Positions 21,535-31,515 are shown, counted from the first letter of the stretch. The stretch is DNA of 64,000 bases from Eutreptiella sp. 'Long Island Sound 2002' (GCA_964036045.1 OZ038387.1:57630427-57694426); one strand, 5' to 3'. Notes: generated from the letters alone by a model not told the origin. Numbers and translations: made by a program.

Positions 21535-21833
21535 GGTGGAATATGAATAGTCAGAAAACCCGGTCTACAAAAATGGAGCAGACATAGAATCTCATTGTGC
21601 ATCCATCGCACATAATGACACAACGTGAAATCATTCGAAATAATTTAAATAAATCCGATTGGGAAATCACGAAAGACAAATGCGACTCAACGCGCGCTCA
21701 CAGGCGACATCTGGTGGCGAACAGAAAACATGAAAACAAGCGGAAAATTTACTGCACTAATGTACATCTGAGAATCATTGAAATTCTGATCTCATTGATG
21801 TATAAAATAAGTGCTGTCACTGCTGTCGTTACA
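21353..21833 (-). repeat. 5' LTR of Element B (481 bp)
   Basis: Pairs with 13761-14241. It contains the gag ATG at 21534 and the 18-bp motif at 21643-21660. Confidence 0.95.
21643..21660 (-). promoter_or_regulatory. 18-bp LTR motif (B, 5' LTR)
   Basis: AATCGGATTTATTTAAAT, ending 109 bp upstream of the gag ATG. This is the copy positioned to drive transcription of Element B. Confidence 0.6.
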
Positions 21834-21838
21834 CGTGG
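21834..21838. repeat. Target-site duplication of Element B (right copy)
   Basis: CGTGG; partner CGCGG at 13756-13760. Confidence 0.75.
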
Positions 21839-23250
21839 GTGCAGAACAACTGTTGAAAGAACCACAGACATCGGGCCCCGCCCACATGCTGTTGTGCCGT
21901 CGTATGACACCATACTAGGATAGTACGAAGACAGTGGTTAGGAACGACCACTTGCTTTTCCCTATGGAGCTTGTTGGCTTTGATCACCCACATGGATCGG
22001 TCTTGAAAAAGGACGGGCTTGTTCCTCAAGGCTACTATGATGCCATGGTAGTAGTCATCCGAGGAGTAGTCATCCAAGTTCCAAGAATTGGTGGGAAGAT
22101 CTAGAACCTTTTCCATTCCCAAGTCCAATTGGGTGTCCATCTTTTGAAATGCCTTCCTTGCAAGTTCCTCTGTGTCCGCTTGATAGAGGGAGTTCAAGTT
22201 TTTCTGAGACAAATAGTCACATAGTTCATTCTTGACTCCTGGCAGGTGATAAATATTCAAGTTGAACTGACTTAGGAAGGTCCACCAGCGCCTCATACGC
22301 TTATTTTCTGGAGGAGGGTTATTCAAGAAAGTGGCAGCGGGCTGTTGTTCACAGAACCATACTAGACGCTGGCCAGAAAGGATCCTGTATTGGGAACCCA
22401 TCAGAAGAACCCCTGATAGGAGCTCTTGCTCATAAGTAGAGTAGTTCCTACGAGCTGGGTTCCATTTCCAGTTCCAATATCCTAGTGGAATAAGAATCCA
22501 ATCCTCCTCATACGTATGTTCTAGCTTTCCTTCCTTGTTGGCCCCGGTAGTACAACCAGGGGTTTCATCCAACTGACCCTGCCCAGGCTTTTGCCATTGG
22601 TACAAACTTCCCCCTCCGCCGACGTCACTGGCGTCAGAAATGAGGACAAACTGTCCTGCTTGGGGGCCGTACAATGGGACCCCAAGTGAGGAACCTTGAG
22701 CAAGTTTATTCTTGAGTTGGCACATATGAAACTCATGCTCATGTGTCCAGACAAAGGTGGTGTTCTTGCGAGTAAGGTCTGAGAGTATTGAGGCATCATA
22801 GGTGAAATTCTTAATGTGGCGCCGGTAGAAGTTACAGGCCCCTAAGAATTGCCTCACATCCTTCACGTCCTTAATGGTAGCTTCCAATATAGGAGCCATC
22901 TTGGAGGATGAAGGTCTCCACCACCCATAGCCACTGTCAAAACACAAATATTCAACCTTGTGAATGAGAAATTGGCTCTTGTCATATCGGAGCTTGAGGT
23001 GGTTTCTATGACACACCTCGAGAAAGGCTTCCAACAAGATCCGATGGTCTCCAAATGTACGGGTGCCCAACATGACATCATCAATGTGACACTCTAATTC
23101 GGCTCCACGTGTAAACACTCTTCGTGCCTTGGAATGGGACCTGATTTGAACCATTTCTTGGTTCATAATCTCCTGAAAGACTCTTGACCTGTGGGACCAC
23201 CTCGGTCGTCGTGTGACGCCTATGTTGGCCGTGTATGCCACTGCCAATGT
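21834..23250 (-). pseudogene. Element D reverse transcriptase (3' part), RNase H, integrase finger start
   Basis: The frame opens near 23250 within RT, at the box around SRVFQEIMNQEM. The active site reads HIDD in place of Y/FxDD. The thumb and connection follow (DVRQFLGACNFYRRHIKNF). RNase H has the acid in ISDASD, STYEQELLSG and a final aspartate in NELCDYLS, but the third catalytic position reads CEQQ instead of the usual TDH. The integrase finger begins (CHTTAQQHVGG...FFQQLF) and is cut by Element B at 21834. RT motifs upstream are missing, so this half was truncated at its 5' side before or after B arrived. Confidence 0.85.
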
Positions 23251-24340
23251 TGTGGTGACCGTAGCAGCCGGCACCCGGTGCGCCTGGTATTGGTTAACGG
23301 GTCCTTTGGATGCCGAACAATCGCCGCCAGGACCCGGGACTTAATACTGAATACTATACTTGCAGTTACTAACAGCTACAGCACCGTACCTGTGTTACTG
23401 TAGGATTTGGACAGCCTGACCTGCGAATCAGCCTGAAGTGAGGATGTGACACCCCCCCCCCCCTTCAGGAAGTGGTCCTGGGTACCCGCTGCCATGCGTG
23501 GGTGTTATCGAGCCCCCCCCAGGGTTTTCTCTAAGGAGGGGGGTGAAGCGGTACCCAGAACCCCATGGCTAGGGTAAGGCATACAACCGGTCTCCGGTCC
23601 ACTAACCCTATGTACGGAAGGGAAGACGCCCGTTGACGCCCGGTGCGAGCCCAGCGGGAGCGTGTTCCGTGCCGTAAAGCCCCGCATCGGCAACCGATGC
23701 ACCGCCAGCGGAGATTTATATATCAGAATATCAGGAATCAACAGGGTTTTATTTTCATATTGTTTCCGTCAATTTTTACGCTTCCGTTCTGATATTCACT
23801 GTTTTGACAGCTGGCGGTTAGCTCGCGACTTTAGCGTAACCGCCTGTTTAACTGTTATATACAGATATTTTAGCGCAAATCGTGACGAAGACTCTAAAGT
23901 CTTCAGGAATTGCATTGATGCATCCGCAATTTTCACATCTTACACTCGCAACCTTAATCCGAATTTTTCAGGATGTCGAAATCGGATTTTCGACTTCGAC
24001 ATCCCCGCACTTGATTTGACCTCTTTCGAGTGGAACTACGTGCTTCCCTATGCACGAATCAACTTTCCTCTTATCTTGCCCTCCATTTGTCTTAGAGATA
24101 TGGGCAAAACAAAGTTGATTCGTGAGGCCACTTGTGAGGGTCATATCTCGTGCCGCTTGCGAGGAATGACAGTAAGGAAACGTCAGATGTATTCACAATA
24201 CTCCCGACGTAATTTGGGAAGCTTTATAAGCCTTGCGTCTCCAAACGTGCGCGCTAGCGTAATGGATCATGGTCAAGAGGGTAGAGTTTGCGTTATAACT
24301 CTTTGGCCATGATATTGCGTGCGTTAAGATAACTATCGAG
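23251..24340. other. Unassigned sequence upstream of Element D
   Basis: Contains a C13 run near 23450 and a GC-rich stretch to 23700, followed by AT-rich sequence with palindromic fragments. No ORF here carries a motif I know. It may include a solo LTR starting TGTGACACCCC (about 23445), but no second copy is in the window. Confidence 0.4.
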
Positions 24341-25840
24341 TGTAGCGCGCGAGTGTTGGTGTTGCATAGGAACTCTCCTTGAGTTCCTATGAGCGATTGA
24401 CGCAAAGTTATGCCCTTGGAGGGGCATGACATATCGTGGGGGGAGCTACCTTTTTGGGCAATATGGAGTATGTGCCTTGTGTTGTGTTGCGTGCCCATTT
24501 GGCGGGTCCATCGCTCCAAGCCAAACACGCCAATGGACTTCATATTGCGCAAGCCCCTTCTCGATACTCCCCACGATCAATTGCAAGCCTAACCTTCGTG
24601 GAGGAAAGCTTGTGTGGCGATCCCAAAGCGATGCGTTGGGAGCAAGGTGTGTATTTTGCAATTTTCCATATTTTCATGTGCCCACTTGGGAAGTAGCGCT
24701 CGTAACCTTTCAAAGCGCCCCAAGTGGAGCACATACGTGGAATCCAAGGTCATTCGTGTCAAGTCATTGTGTTTAGAAGGATTGGTTGATTACTCAATCC
24801 AAGGCGAAGATATTATAATATATTTGTGCGCCTCTCAAGGCACTTTTGGGTATATTTTCACCAATATTGCTGTTTTTTGGCCCGTCATGATGTCAAGTGG
24901 CGACCGTGTATCTCAACGTTGCGCCCAATTGACATCATGACCCAAGTATGTTTTGAGGGTACATACTTCGGTGCCCAACATATCTCGGACCCGGCGAATA
25001 ACTCCTCTTGGGCTTGGCATACCGTGGCCGCCATGTTGGCGATTTGGGACTATCCCAAATCATGGGCTCACTTGGCGACCCTGCCATTCCCAAAACCAGA
25101 GGAGTTGGGTGACGCCCAAAAGATATGTTGGACACATATGACTTGATACCAATCCTATGGCACACTCTGGTCCAAGTCGGGCATGTGCCTCATTTGCCCC
25201 AACCATGAGTGTGCGCATTTTCGGCCATTTTGAGCAATTTTCAACATTTTCTGCCCGCCGTGCACTATGTTCAGGCCTCCGTGCACGCCGGACGCATGGA
25301 CCAATGGACCATATATGACATGGGTGTTATGCATATTGGTCCCCATGGTTCACACACCACGTGGGCGAAGCGGAGCAACTTTCGTTAAGGTGCTAGCCCA
25401 AAGTGAGCGTGGGCAATTTTGCCATTTTGGCATTTGTGGACCCAATTGGGATTGTCAACACGCCGAGTGGCATGGAGATCTTTGAGAGCCAAAGGCATGG
25501 GAGTCTTCTTTGGACTCCCGGTGGATCGCGTATGGAATCGCGGATCCGATCTCCAAGCCGGCGTGGAGATATACTATTGGGAGCACCCCGATTTTTGGCT
25601 CATTTTGAGCAGCCAAAATGACCCCCTTTTGGGACCCCAATTTCACCCCTCCGTGTGGTCAATTGGCGGCCCCATTCCTCTATGCCCACAGGGAGCCCGG
25701 ACCTGATTCCAGATTGTACACTCAGATATAAGTCCTAGGTCCTGCCTCCTATCCTGTGAGCCATTGGCCTTGCCCTGGCCGGGCGAGCCACGCGTGAGAA
25801 TGATGCCAATTTTGGTGATTTTGGCATCATGACCCCACTT
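24340..25840. other. Cluster of short perfect hairpins
   Basis: At least eight inverted repeats with small or moderate loops. Arms: 24366-24375/24381-24390 (10 bp), 24675-24690/24718-24733 (about 15 bp, one bulge), 24884-24896/24929-24941 (13 bp), 24944-24951/24961-24968 (8 bp), 25041-25049/25053-25061 (9 bp, 3-base loop), 25298-25305/25334-25341 (8 bp), 25499-25505/25513-25519 (7 bp), 25800-25809/25821-25830 (10 bp). No ORF explains them. Origin unknown: structured RNA, foldback element or repeated CCAA/TTGG words. Confidence 0.5.
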
Positions 25841-26422
25841 GACGAACCCGTGGTACCCTGATGGCGGTACCTCAGAGGGAACCAGGTTGGGTGAGGGCTC
25901 CAGGGAGTTCGTACTCGAAAGGCATAGGTTCAGTTGCCTCGTCCCTACCTCTGGCGGGTCCGGACGAGGGGTCAACTTTGGAGATTTTTGGGCTAATATC
26001 AGTTTGGGCTGAAACAGCCCATTTTCAGCTACCAACTCCTAGGGGATATTGGCGGGGCCATATCTCTGGCTCAGAGTGGAGTTGGGACCTGCTGTGAAGG
26101 GAGCATAGGGAGTGACTGTCGGTTGGCCTTGGAGTGCCTTGGTTCCCAGGAACTCGCCTTTGGCTGGGCGGTACACCTCCCCTATTGGCAGGGTTTCAGG
26201 GTCCGGACTGAGCAGGGCATGGGTTGTGTTTGAGCCCCCGCCCCCACCAGCCACTGAGAGGGTCGGACCTGGGATGGGGATACGAGTTGGGACTGAGTGT
26301 CTATTGTCCCGTGATGCCCTTACCCTAGTCCAGTCTTAACCCCATGTGTACATATCCTGATGTGTTGCTGTACATACTTTTGTTCCCTTGTTGCAGAGTG
26401 GCAAGGATCCTGAAACGCTTTG
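25841..26422. other. Unassigned sequence
   Basis: Mixed composition, no supported ORF, no repeat recognised. Confidence 0.4.
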
Positions 26423-27073
26423 TCACATGACATGAGCGCAATGATGCCCCTGTGAGCGTAGTGCTTTGCCTGCCTGCTCACTTGCGCGTGTCCACCGCAG
26501 CGTCCCGTGGCCAGGCCCCCCACGGGAACGCGTCACTAGGGCGTACCCGGGTCGATCTCCTTTGGGCTGGCCCTTGCCACTTCCTTTTCCTTGGAATTTT
26601 CCATATGTGGGACGGTACCCTTTGCCGCGTCCTTTGTCGGCACCCCCTTTTCCTCCTTTCGGGGCGCCCTGCTTGCCGTGTACGTTGGCCCCCAGGGCAG
26701 GCTTTCCGCCTTTGCCGCCCTTCTTACCGCCCTTGGCTGTTATCCCTTTTGGGGAATAACCCCAGGAACGGTAGGAAGGGCGCTGTGACCCGAAACGGGA
26801 ATAGTATGGGCCATGTGCCTGGTGCTGTGGCGATTGGTGGATGGCGTTCACTGCTAAATTCTGGGCCTCCAAGGCTGTTTGCCGGTCCAAATCCTTCTTC
26901 AGGATTTTTTCCATTTCATGGAAAATGGCGGCGGCGTCAAAGGTGTATATCCATTCCACAGCCGTAATCGTAGTCCCCTTGTTGGTTGCCTTCCCATTTA
27001 GGAGGGAGATCAACAAATCTCGCTGCCAACGTGTGGGAACTTTGATCATGACTTCAAGAAATGCCCCCTCCAT
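26423..27073 (-). CDS. Gag-like fragment with Gly/Lys-rich tail
   Basis: A 216-residue ORF. Residues 1-75 are predicted mostly helical (RWQRDLLISLLNGKA...FHEMEKILKKDLDRQTALEAQNLAVNAI). Residues 85-200 are strongly basic and rich in Gly, Lys, Arg, Pro and Tyr (SPKGITAKGGKKGGKGGK and similar). This resembles the nucleocapsid end of a retrotransposon gag or an RNA-binding protein, but no zinc knuckle is present. It opens at a TAG just upstream of 27073, close to where the C-rich block begins, so it may be cut by that block. Family not assigned. Confidence 0.35.
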   Translation of the reverse strand: MEGAFLEVMIKVPTRWQRDLLISLLNGKATNKGTTITAVEWIYTFDAAAIFHEMEKILKKDLDRQTALEAQNLAVNAIHQSPQHQAHGPYYSRFGSQRPSYRSWGYSPKGITAKGGKKGGKGGKPALGANVHGKQGAPKGGKGGADKGRGKGYRPTYGKFQGKGSGKGQPKGDRPGYALVTRSRGGPGHGTLRWTRASEQAGKALRSQGHHCAHVM

Positions 27074-27091
27074 ACAGACAGGGACACCCTA

Positions 27092-27439
27092 GTGGGCTGG
27101 TCCCCGGCGGAAACCCTGCGGCAACACGAAGGATGGCCAGCCCACAGCCACGCACACCAGGCCACCGAACACCTCTTCCGGGACCCCCTGATCAAAGAAG
27201 CCACCATGAGAGGGGCAGTGACACAGGCCCTGCACCGACACCTCACCAAACACACGGAAAGCCCCATGGAAGCAGCAGCACACCTCCAGCTAGAAGCGGT
27301 CCGCAGAGCAGCAGCCCAAATGGTACACCGCAAACACCTCCTGCTAACACACGCGGAACAACTCACCGACCCCACCGCCAGGGAACACATGCAGCGTCTC
27401 ATCCATTACCATGCCGTGCATGACCCAGACGTCCACTAA
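27092..27439 (+). CDS. Small helical ORF at the start of the C-rich block
   Basis: 115 residues, Ala/His/Leu/Gln-rich, predicted mostly alpha-helical (LQLEAVRRAAAQMVHRKHLLL). No family recognised. It ends just past the first ATG of the C48 protease ORF in another frame (29-bp overlap), which would suit a first ORF of a two-ORF transcription unit. Dense C-rich sequence makes chance ORFs common, so confidence is limited. Confidence 0.35.
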   Translation: MGWSPAETLRQHEGWPAHSHAHQATEHLFRDPLIKEATMRGAVTQALHRHLTKHTESPMEAAAHLQLEAVRRAAAQMVHRKHLLLTHAEQLTDPTAREHMQRLIHYHAVHDPDVH

Positions 27440-28103
27440 CCCGCTCCGCGCCCCGCACGCGCCCCCCGCCTCCATCCACAGGTCTCCAAGGCACCACCAC
27501 AGCGCCCCGAGACCCGTCTCGCACCCAAGAAGCCACCCGGCACCGCCCAGTCCGGCCGAACCCAGCCAGGGCCAACCATCCATCGACGTAGACGCGCAAG
27601 ACCCCGGCAGCCCATCCAGCCCACCCCCCCCGGACCCGGGACACCCTCCCCTCACACCGGCCACCATCCGCGACCCCGACCTCCTCCGAGCGACCCTCCA
27701 AGACAGGGCCCCGACCACCCCCCTGGGCTGGTACCGCCTACAAGAGGACTGGACCAAGCTCACCGTCAAAGCCCTCCGGGACCTGACCACCCCAGGCAGC
27801 GGCCTCCACGAGACCATAGTAGACCTCGTGCTCTGGCGAGCCCGCAAACACACCCGGGGCCAGCCCATCTGGATCCCCCCCATCGAGTGGGGCCAGGCCC
27901 TGACGCACGACACCGGCAGCAACGTCACACGTCGAGGGACCGTACGCCTACGGCGGGCCCAAGCGGAGACGGACCACCCAGCGGACCCGAACCACCCGGA
28001 GCAGTGGGAACAGGCCACCGCGCCCAACCGCGACACCGCCCTCCGCGCCGCCGGCCTCCGCACCCCGGACGACGACCTCCCCCCCCCCACCCACAGACAG
28101 TGA
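27411..28103 (+). CDS. Ulp1-like (C48) protease, N-terminal part
   Basis: Residues 1-90 are proline-rich and disordered. Residues about 105-165 read LQEDWTKLTVKALRDLTTPG, then LHETIVDLVLWRARKHTRG and WIPPIEWGQAL. This matches the start of the C48 fold, where a helix at 'L..G.WL.D..I' sets up the substrate groove. The frame ends at a TGA just after a C run (28079-28088). The catalytic histidine segment continues in the next frame, so one base gained or lost in that run (or an intron) separates the two halves. C48 proteases cleave SUMO or related modifiers, and many transposons have captured them. Which substrate this one has is unknown. Confidence 0.55.
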   Translation: MPCMTQTSTNPLRAPHAPPASIHRSPRHHHSAPRPVSHPRSHPAPPSPAEPSQGQPSIDVDAQDPGSPSSPPPPDPGHPPLTPATIRDPDLLRATLQDRAPTTPLGWYRLQEDWTKLTVKALRDLTTPGSGLHETIVDLVLWRARKHTRGQPIWIPPIEWGQALTHDTGSNVTRRGTVRLRRAQAETDHPADPNHPEQWEQATAPNRDTALRAAGLRTPDDDLPPPTHRQ

Positions 28104-30216
28104 CCACCCCCCGCCGGAGGTCTGGGTTACAGTCCTCGAGCGCGGCCACTACTACGTGATAGCCGCTATGGCTACGTCCCACGGCCCGCAATGGATCATC
28201 CAGGGGACAGACACCATGTTCGCCCCGGAGACCGCCCCACCAGGGGCAGTGGGGGACCCCACCACCCAGCACAGGATCCTCAGGGGTCTGCTCCAGCCAG
28301 GGGACACGCCCCCAGCCCGCGCCCTGGCCCAAATCACCTCAGGGAAGGCGGGCTACCACCTGGGATTGTCCATGCTCTGCCTGACCCACTGGATCCAGCG
28401 CCACTGGCCACCCACGGGGACCGTGCCCTGGGTTTGGGCCATCCCCACCGCCCACACACAAGTCGAAGCAGGCCCGGACACACGACCGAACCCCCCCCCC
28501 AGGCCGCAGCAGTCCCTCACCTGCGGGTACCACGCCATCCACAGGGTCCTCAACCGCGCGGGTCTTAGCCCAAAGCTAGCATGCCCCCTTCCCACCACTG
28601 ACCAAGAGGTCCACCAGATACGAACGCTCGTCTGCGAAATCCTTGCCGCGGCAGCAGAAGACGGCAAGCTTCTCCGCCAAACCGCCCGGCCTACAACTGC
28701 CCACGCAAGCGCGCAGCAAGCAGACACATACACCGGCGCAGCACAACCCCCCGCACAATCCCCGCCCATGCCCCCCCCCTCTCGCTGCTCAACCGGAGAC
28801 CCACACACGCCCACTATCGCGCGCACCCCCGGGCCCCGCGACACGGGCCTCCCCCACCCGCCCGAACACCAGCACACGCCCGCCACACACCCACCCACCG
28901 GCCACCCTTCACCGCCCCCCACACTCGACAACCCACACACACCCGCCAAGGGGAGCCCCACGCCCCGCGGCACGCCCACCCCACCCAGTGGCCCGCCCAC
29001 GCCCCCCACACACACCCCAGAGGACCCAGGCCCACCCCCCCCGGCCCCTGAATGCAGCCCACGCGAACTGTTCCCCCCCGCTGACACAAACCCACACGAC
29101 CTCGCACATTGCAGGACCCGGGCCCAGCCGAGCCCAGAAAGAGAAGGCCGCAGCCCCGCGCCTCCCTCCCCCGCCGCAGCCGACCAGATCGGCCCGCCGG
29201 GCCGCCAGGTCACGACCGGCCCCCCCCAGCCGCCCGCCCCCAACCTACAACCCGGGGACATGCCCTCCATCCTCCCCGCCGTGGCCGCGGCAGAAGCCGC
29301 CGCCCGCAAGCCCGCCCGCATCACAGCCCAACCCGCGTCCACCACCTCCTCCTCGTCCTCAGCCTCGTCCACCTCCTCCACCTCATCCTCCGACCCCCCC
29401 CTCCCCGCCAAACTCATCCTCAAGGCCACGGCGAAAGCCAAAGCCGCGGCCGCACGCACCAACCCCCCAACCCCCACACAGGCGACTCAAGCACCCCGGC
29501 AACCCACCGGGACGACCCCCGACCCGGCATCGACGCCCTCACACCTCCGGACAGAGGTACTCCTCAACCTGGAACCGGACCCCAACCCCAAACCCGACCC
29601 CAAACCCAAACCGGACCCCAACCCAAAACCCAACCCCAAACCCAAGCCGGCGCCCACGCGACCACACACAACACCGCATACGCAACGACACAAAACGACC
29701 CGATACCACCCCCGCCCAGGCCCTCGCCCAAGCCAGGACCCCCCACCCACCACGACCCGCGCCCCCCTCCCGCCGGCACCCACCACCACCGCGGAGACGG
29801 CCACCCAGCACGACCCCCTCCAAACCCTCGTCAAAGTCCCCGTCATCAAACGCCCCGTCATCCATCCCCCACAAACCACCACCAGCGCCGGCCAAACCGA
29901 CCCAGGGACGTGGGACCCCTCAACCATCGTCACCGTCAAGCCCGCCCCCCAACCCTTCCTCCATGCCCACCACATAGTGCAGCCCCGGGGACTGCCCACG
30001 ATGCCCAACCCCCCACCCCCACAAGGGGGACCGGAAAACCCACAAGGACTCCATGGGCCATACCCGCAACACCAACCCCACCACTACACACACCACCACC
30101 ACCAGCGGCCCCACCACCACCACTACCAACACCACCCCCACCACTACCACTGCCCACCGCCCTACCCCACCGGGCCACAACCCCCCGTACACCAACAGCA
30201 CCAGCGGACGGGATGA
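28084..30216 (+). CDS. Ulp1-like (C48) protease catalytic part and proline-rich tail
   Basis: The frame is open before its first ATG (28156). It shows the C48 catalytic pattern: His in ERGHYYVIAAM (about 28129-28160), Asp in WIIQGTD (to about 28212), Gln and Cys in PQQSLTCGYHAI (about 28504-28540). The Q-x(5)-C-G ending is typical. After about residue 170 the chain is low-complexity: Pro/Thr/His-rich, a Ser run, PNPKPD repeats (about 29575-29650) and a His-rich stretch (about 30080-30170). It ends at TGA 30214-30216, but the same frame continues open to 31515. C makes up well over half of the bases here. Overlapping long ORFs in the other frames are by-products of that composition. Confidence 0.6.
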   Translation, partial: PPPTDSDHPPPEVWVTVLERGHYYVIAAMATSHGPQWIIQGTDTMFAPETAPPGAVGDPTTQHRILRGLLQPGDTPPARALAQITSGKAGYHLGLSMLCLTHWIQRHWPPTGTVPWVWAIPTAHTQVEAGPDTRPNPPPRPQQSLTCGYHAIHRVLNRAGLSPKLACPLPTTDQEVHQIRTLVCEILAAAAEDGKLLRQTARPTTAHASAQQADTYTGAAQPPAQSPPMPPPSRCSTGDPHTPTIARTPGPRDTGLPHPPEHQHTPATHPPTGHPSPPPTLDNPHTPAKGSPTPRGTPTPPSGPPTPPTHTPEDPGPPPPAPECSPRELFPPADTNPHDLAHCRTRAQPSPEREGRSPAPPSPAAADQIGPPGRQVTTGPPQPPAPNLQPGDMPSILPAVAAAEAAARKPARITAQPASTTSSSSSASSTSSTSSSDPPLPAKLILKATAKAKAAAARTNPPTPTQATQAPRQPTGTTPDPASTPSHLRTEVLLNLEPDPNPKPDPKPKPDPNPKPNPKPKPAPTRPHTTPHTQRHKTTRYHPRPGPRPSQDPPPTTTRAPLPPAPTTTAETATQHDPLQTLVKVPVIKRPVIHPPQTTTSAGQTDPGTWDPSTIVTVKPAPQPFLHAHHIVQPRGLPTMPNPPPPQGGPENPQGLHGPYPQHQPHHYTHHHHQRPHHHHYQHHPHHYHCPPPYPTGPQPPVHQQHQRTG

Positions 30217-31515
30217 CAGCCGCCGAACGCCCCGCCCGCATACCCACCCCCCCCGTACCAGCCACCACCCCCGTACCAGCCGTACCCCCGCGGCCACCAT
30301 CCGATGGCCGAGGGGGCCCCATGGACGACGGGGGATCTCCCCCCCCAACCAGCACCGCGTGACGCCCCGTACCCCCCCGGCCACCATCCGATGGCCGAAG
30401 GGGCCCCAAGGACGACGGGGGACCTCCCCCCCCAAGCGGCGCCGCGCGAGCCCCCCCAGAGGCCGCCGACGCTTCCGGACTGGCCCGACTCGAGCGACGA
30501 GGGCCGGTCCCGCAAGCGGCGGCGCTCCCGCTCCCCCCCCGCACGGCACACTCGCCCACGGCGCCCACACTCCCACCGCGCCTCAACCACCCACTCGCGC
30601 CGCTCCCGCTCCCCCAGGTACCACCACGACCCCCAGGGACCCCGCTCCCGTCGCTCCCGCTCCCCCGGGCACCACCACGAGCGCCACCGCCGCCCCATGT
30701 CCCCCTCCCCCTCCCCCCACCGGCCACCCAGCCCCCGCCACCACCACTCCCGCTCCCCCCGACGCAGCCAGGCACGCCGCCGCCGCCCCACGTCCACCTC
30801 CCCCTCCCCCCACACCCCCCGCCGGGCTCCCCGTTCCCCCCGCCACCCGTACCCATCCACCACCCCCAGCCCCCGCCACCACCACTCCCGCTCCCCCGGA
30901 CGCCACCGAGCGCGCAACCGCCGCCCCATGTCCACCTCCCCCTCCCGCTCCCCCCTCCGCCCGTACCCGTCCTCCACCCCCAGCCCCCGCCGCCGCCGCT
31001 CCCGCTCCCCCAGGCACCGCCACCCCCGCCACCACCGCAGGTCCACATCTTCCCCCCGCCGCTCCAGGACCCCAGGCACGGACCCCTCCCCCCCCCGGGC
31101 CCCCGCCTACCTCGCCTGGTGGTCTCCCTCCGCTCTGCAGGAGCTCCGCCGCTGGGTGAAATGGGCCGGGGGAGCGGGAAGACACAGAGGGGTGCACACG
31201 GTGCATACCTTCGAGGAGGTGCGCACCCGCACCCCCGCAAACCCCAATGAGGCCGCCCCGGAGGCCATCATGCCGCAAGCGGCATGGGAGGCCCTCCTCC
31301 GCGATGCGGTCCAGGGCCTCCGCCCCCCCTACACCCCCCAAGCCCTCCGCCGGTGGCTCCAGGCCACCCACCCCCAAGCCTGGGCCACCGGCGCCCCCTC
31401 CCCACCCCGCCCCTCCCACCACCACCACACCAGGAAGGGGCAGGACAAGGGGAAGGGAAGGGCAAGGGACACCAAGGACCACACAGGCAAGAGGGCACGG
31501 AAGGGCCCCAAGTGA
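30217..31515 (+). CDS. Arg/Ser-rich and C-terminal region in frame with the C48 ORF
   Basis: In frame with the preceding ORF after a single TGA; the first ATG is at 30304. It begins with a 29-codon tandem duplication (PYPRGHHPMAEGAP...). A long RS-type domain with RSRSP repeats follows (about 30490-31080), like those of splicing factors. A more ordered segment comes next (LAWWSPSALQELRRWVKWAGG, WEALLRDAVQGL), and the end is basic (KGQDKGKGRARDTKDHTGKRARKGPK). The TGA may be a CGA-to-TGA mutation. RS domains bind RNA or other RS proteins; the role here is unknown. Confidence 0.45.
   Translation, partial: QPPNAPPAYPPPPYQPPPPYQPYPRGHHPMAEGAPWTTGDLPPQPAPRDAPYPPGHHPMAEGAPRTTGDLPPQAAPREPPQRPPTLPDWPDSSDEGRSRKRRRSRSPPARHTRPRRPHSHRASTTHSRRSRSPRYHHDPQGPRSRRSRSPGHHHERHRRPMSPSPSPHRPPSPRHHHSRSPRRSQARRRRPTSTSPSPHTPRRAPRSPRHPYPSTTPSPRHHHSRSPGRHRARNRRPMSTSPSRSPLRPYPSSTPSPRRRRSRSPRHRHPRHHRRSTSSPRRSRTPGTDPSPPRAPAYLAWWSPSALQELRRWVKWAGGAGRHRGVHTVHTFEEVRTRTPANPNEAAPEAIMPQAAWEALLRDAVQGLRPPYTPQALRRWLQATHPQAWATGAPSPPRPSHHHHTRKGQDKGKGRARDTKDHTGKRARKGPK
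30280..30453 (+). repeat. Two copies of an 87-bp coding repeat
   Basis: Units start CCGTACCCCC at 30280 and 30367. The length is 29 codons, so the frame is kept. Confidence 0.85.

Larger units (their letters stand above)
13761..21833 (-). mobile_element. Element B: non-autonomous Ty3/Gypsy-type element with internal deletion
   Basis: An 8073-bp element with 481-bp LTRs at both ends (TG...CA), primer-binding site, purine tract, gag, amber codon, protease, Dam-like domain and a truncated RT fused to the chromodomain. About 11 differences between the LTRs by eye (about 2.3%) make it older than Element C. Compared with C it lacks the RT thumb, RNase H and the integrase finger and core. It could still supply gag and protease, and would need RT and integrase from a related element. 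It sits inside Element D. Confidence 0.93.
12337..23250 (-). mobile_element. Element D: old chromodomain Ty3/Gypsy element, split by Element B
   Basis: Two minus-strand pieces, 21834-23250 (RT end, RNase H, integrase finger start) and 12337-13760 (integrase finger end, core, C-terminus, chromodomain), are separated by Element B. The integrase frame continues exactly across the insertion once one 5-bp target copy is removed. The 5' part (gag, protease, RT motifs before the box at SRVFQEIMNQEM) is missing; the break lies near 23195-23250. I did not find its LTRs. The reading frame has stops and shifts, so it is inactive and older than B. Confidence 0.85.

Noticed and set aside
28643-31240. Several other 300-440 codon ORFs on both strands in the C-rich block
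   Set aside because: They overlap the frame that carries the C48 motifs and RS repeats; low T and A content removes stops in all frames.
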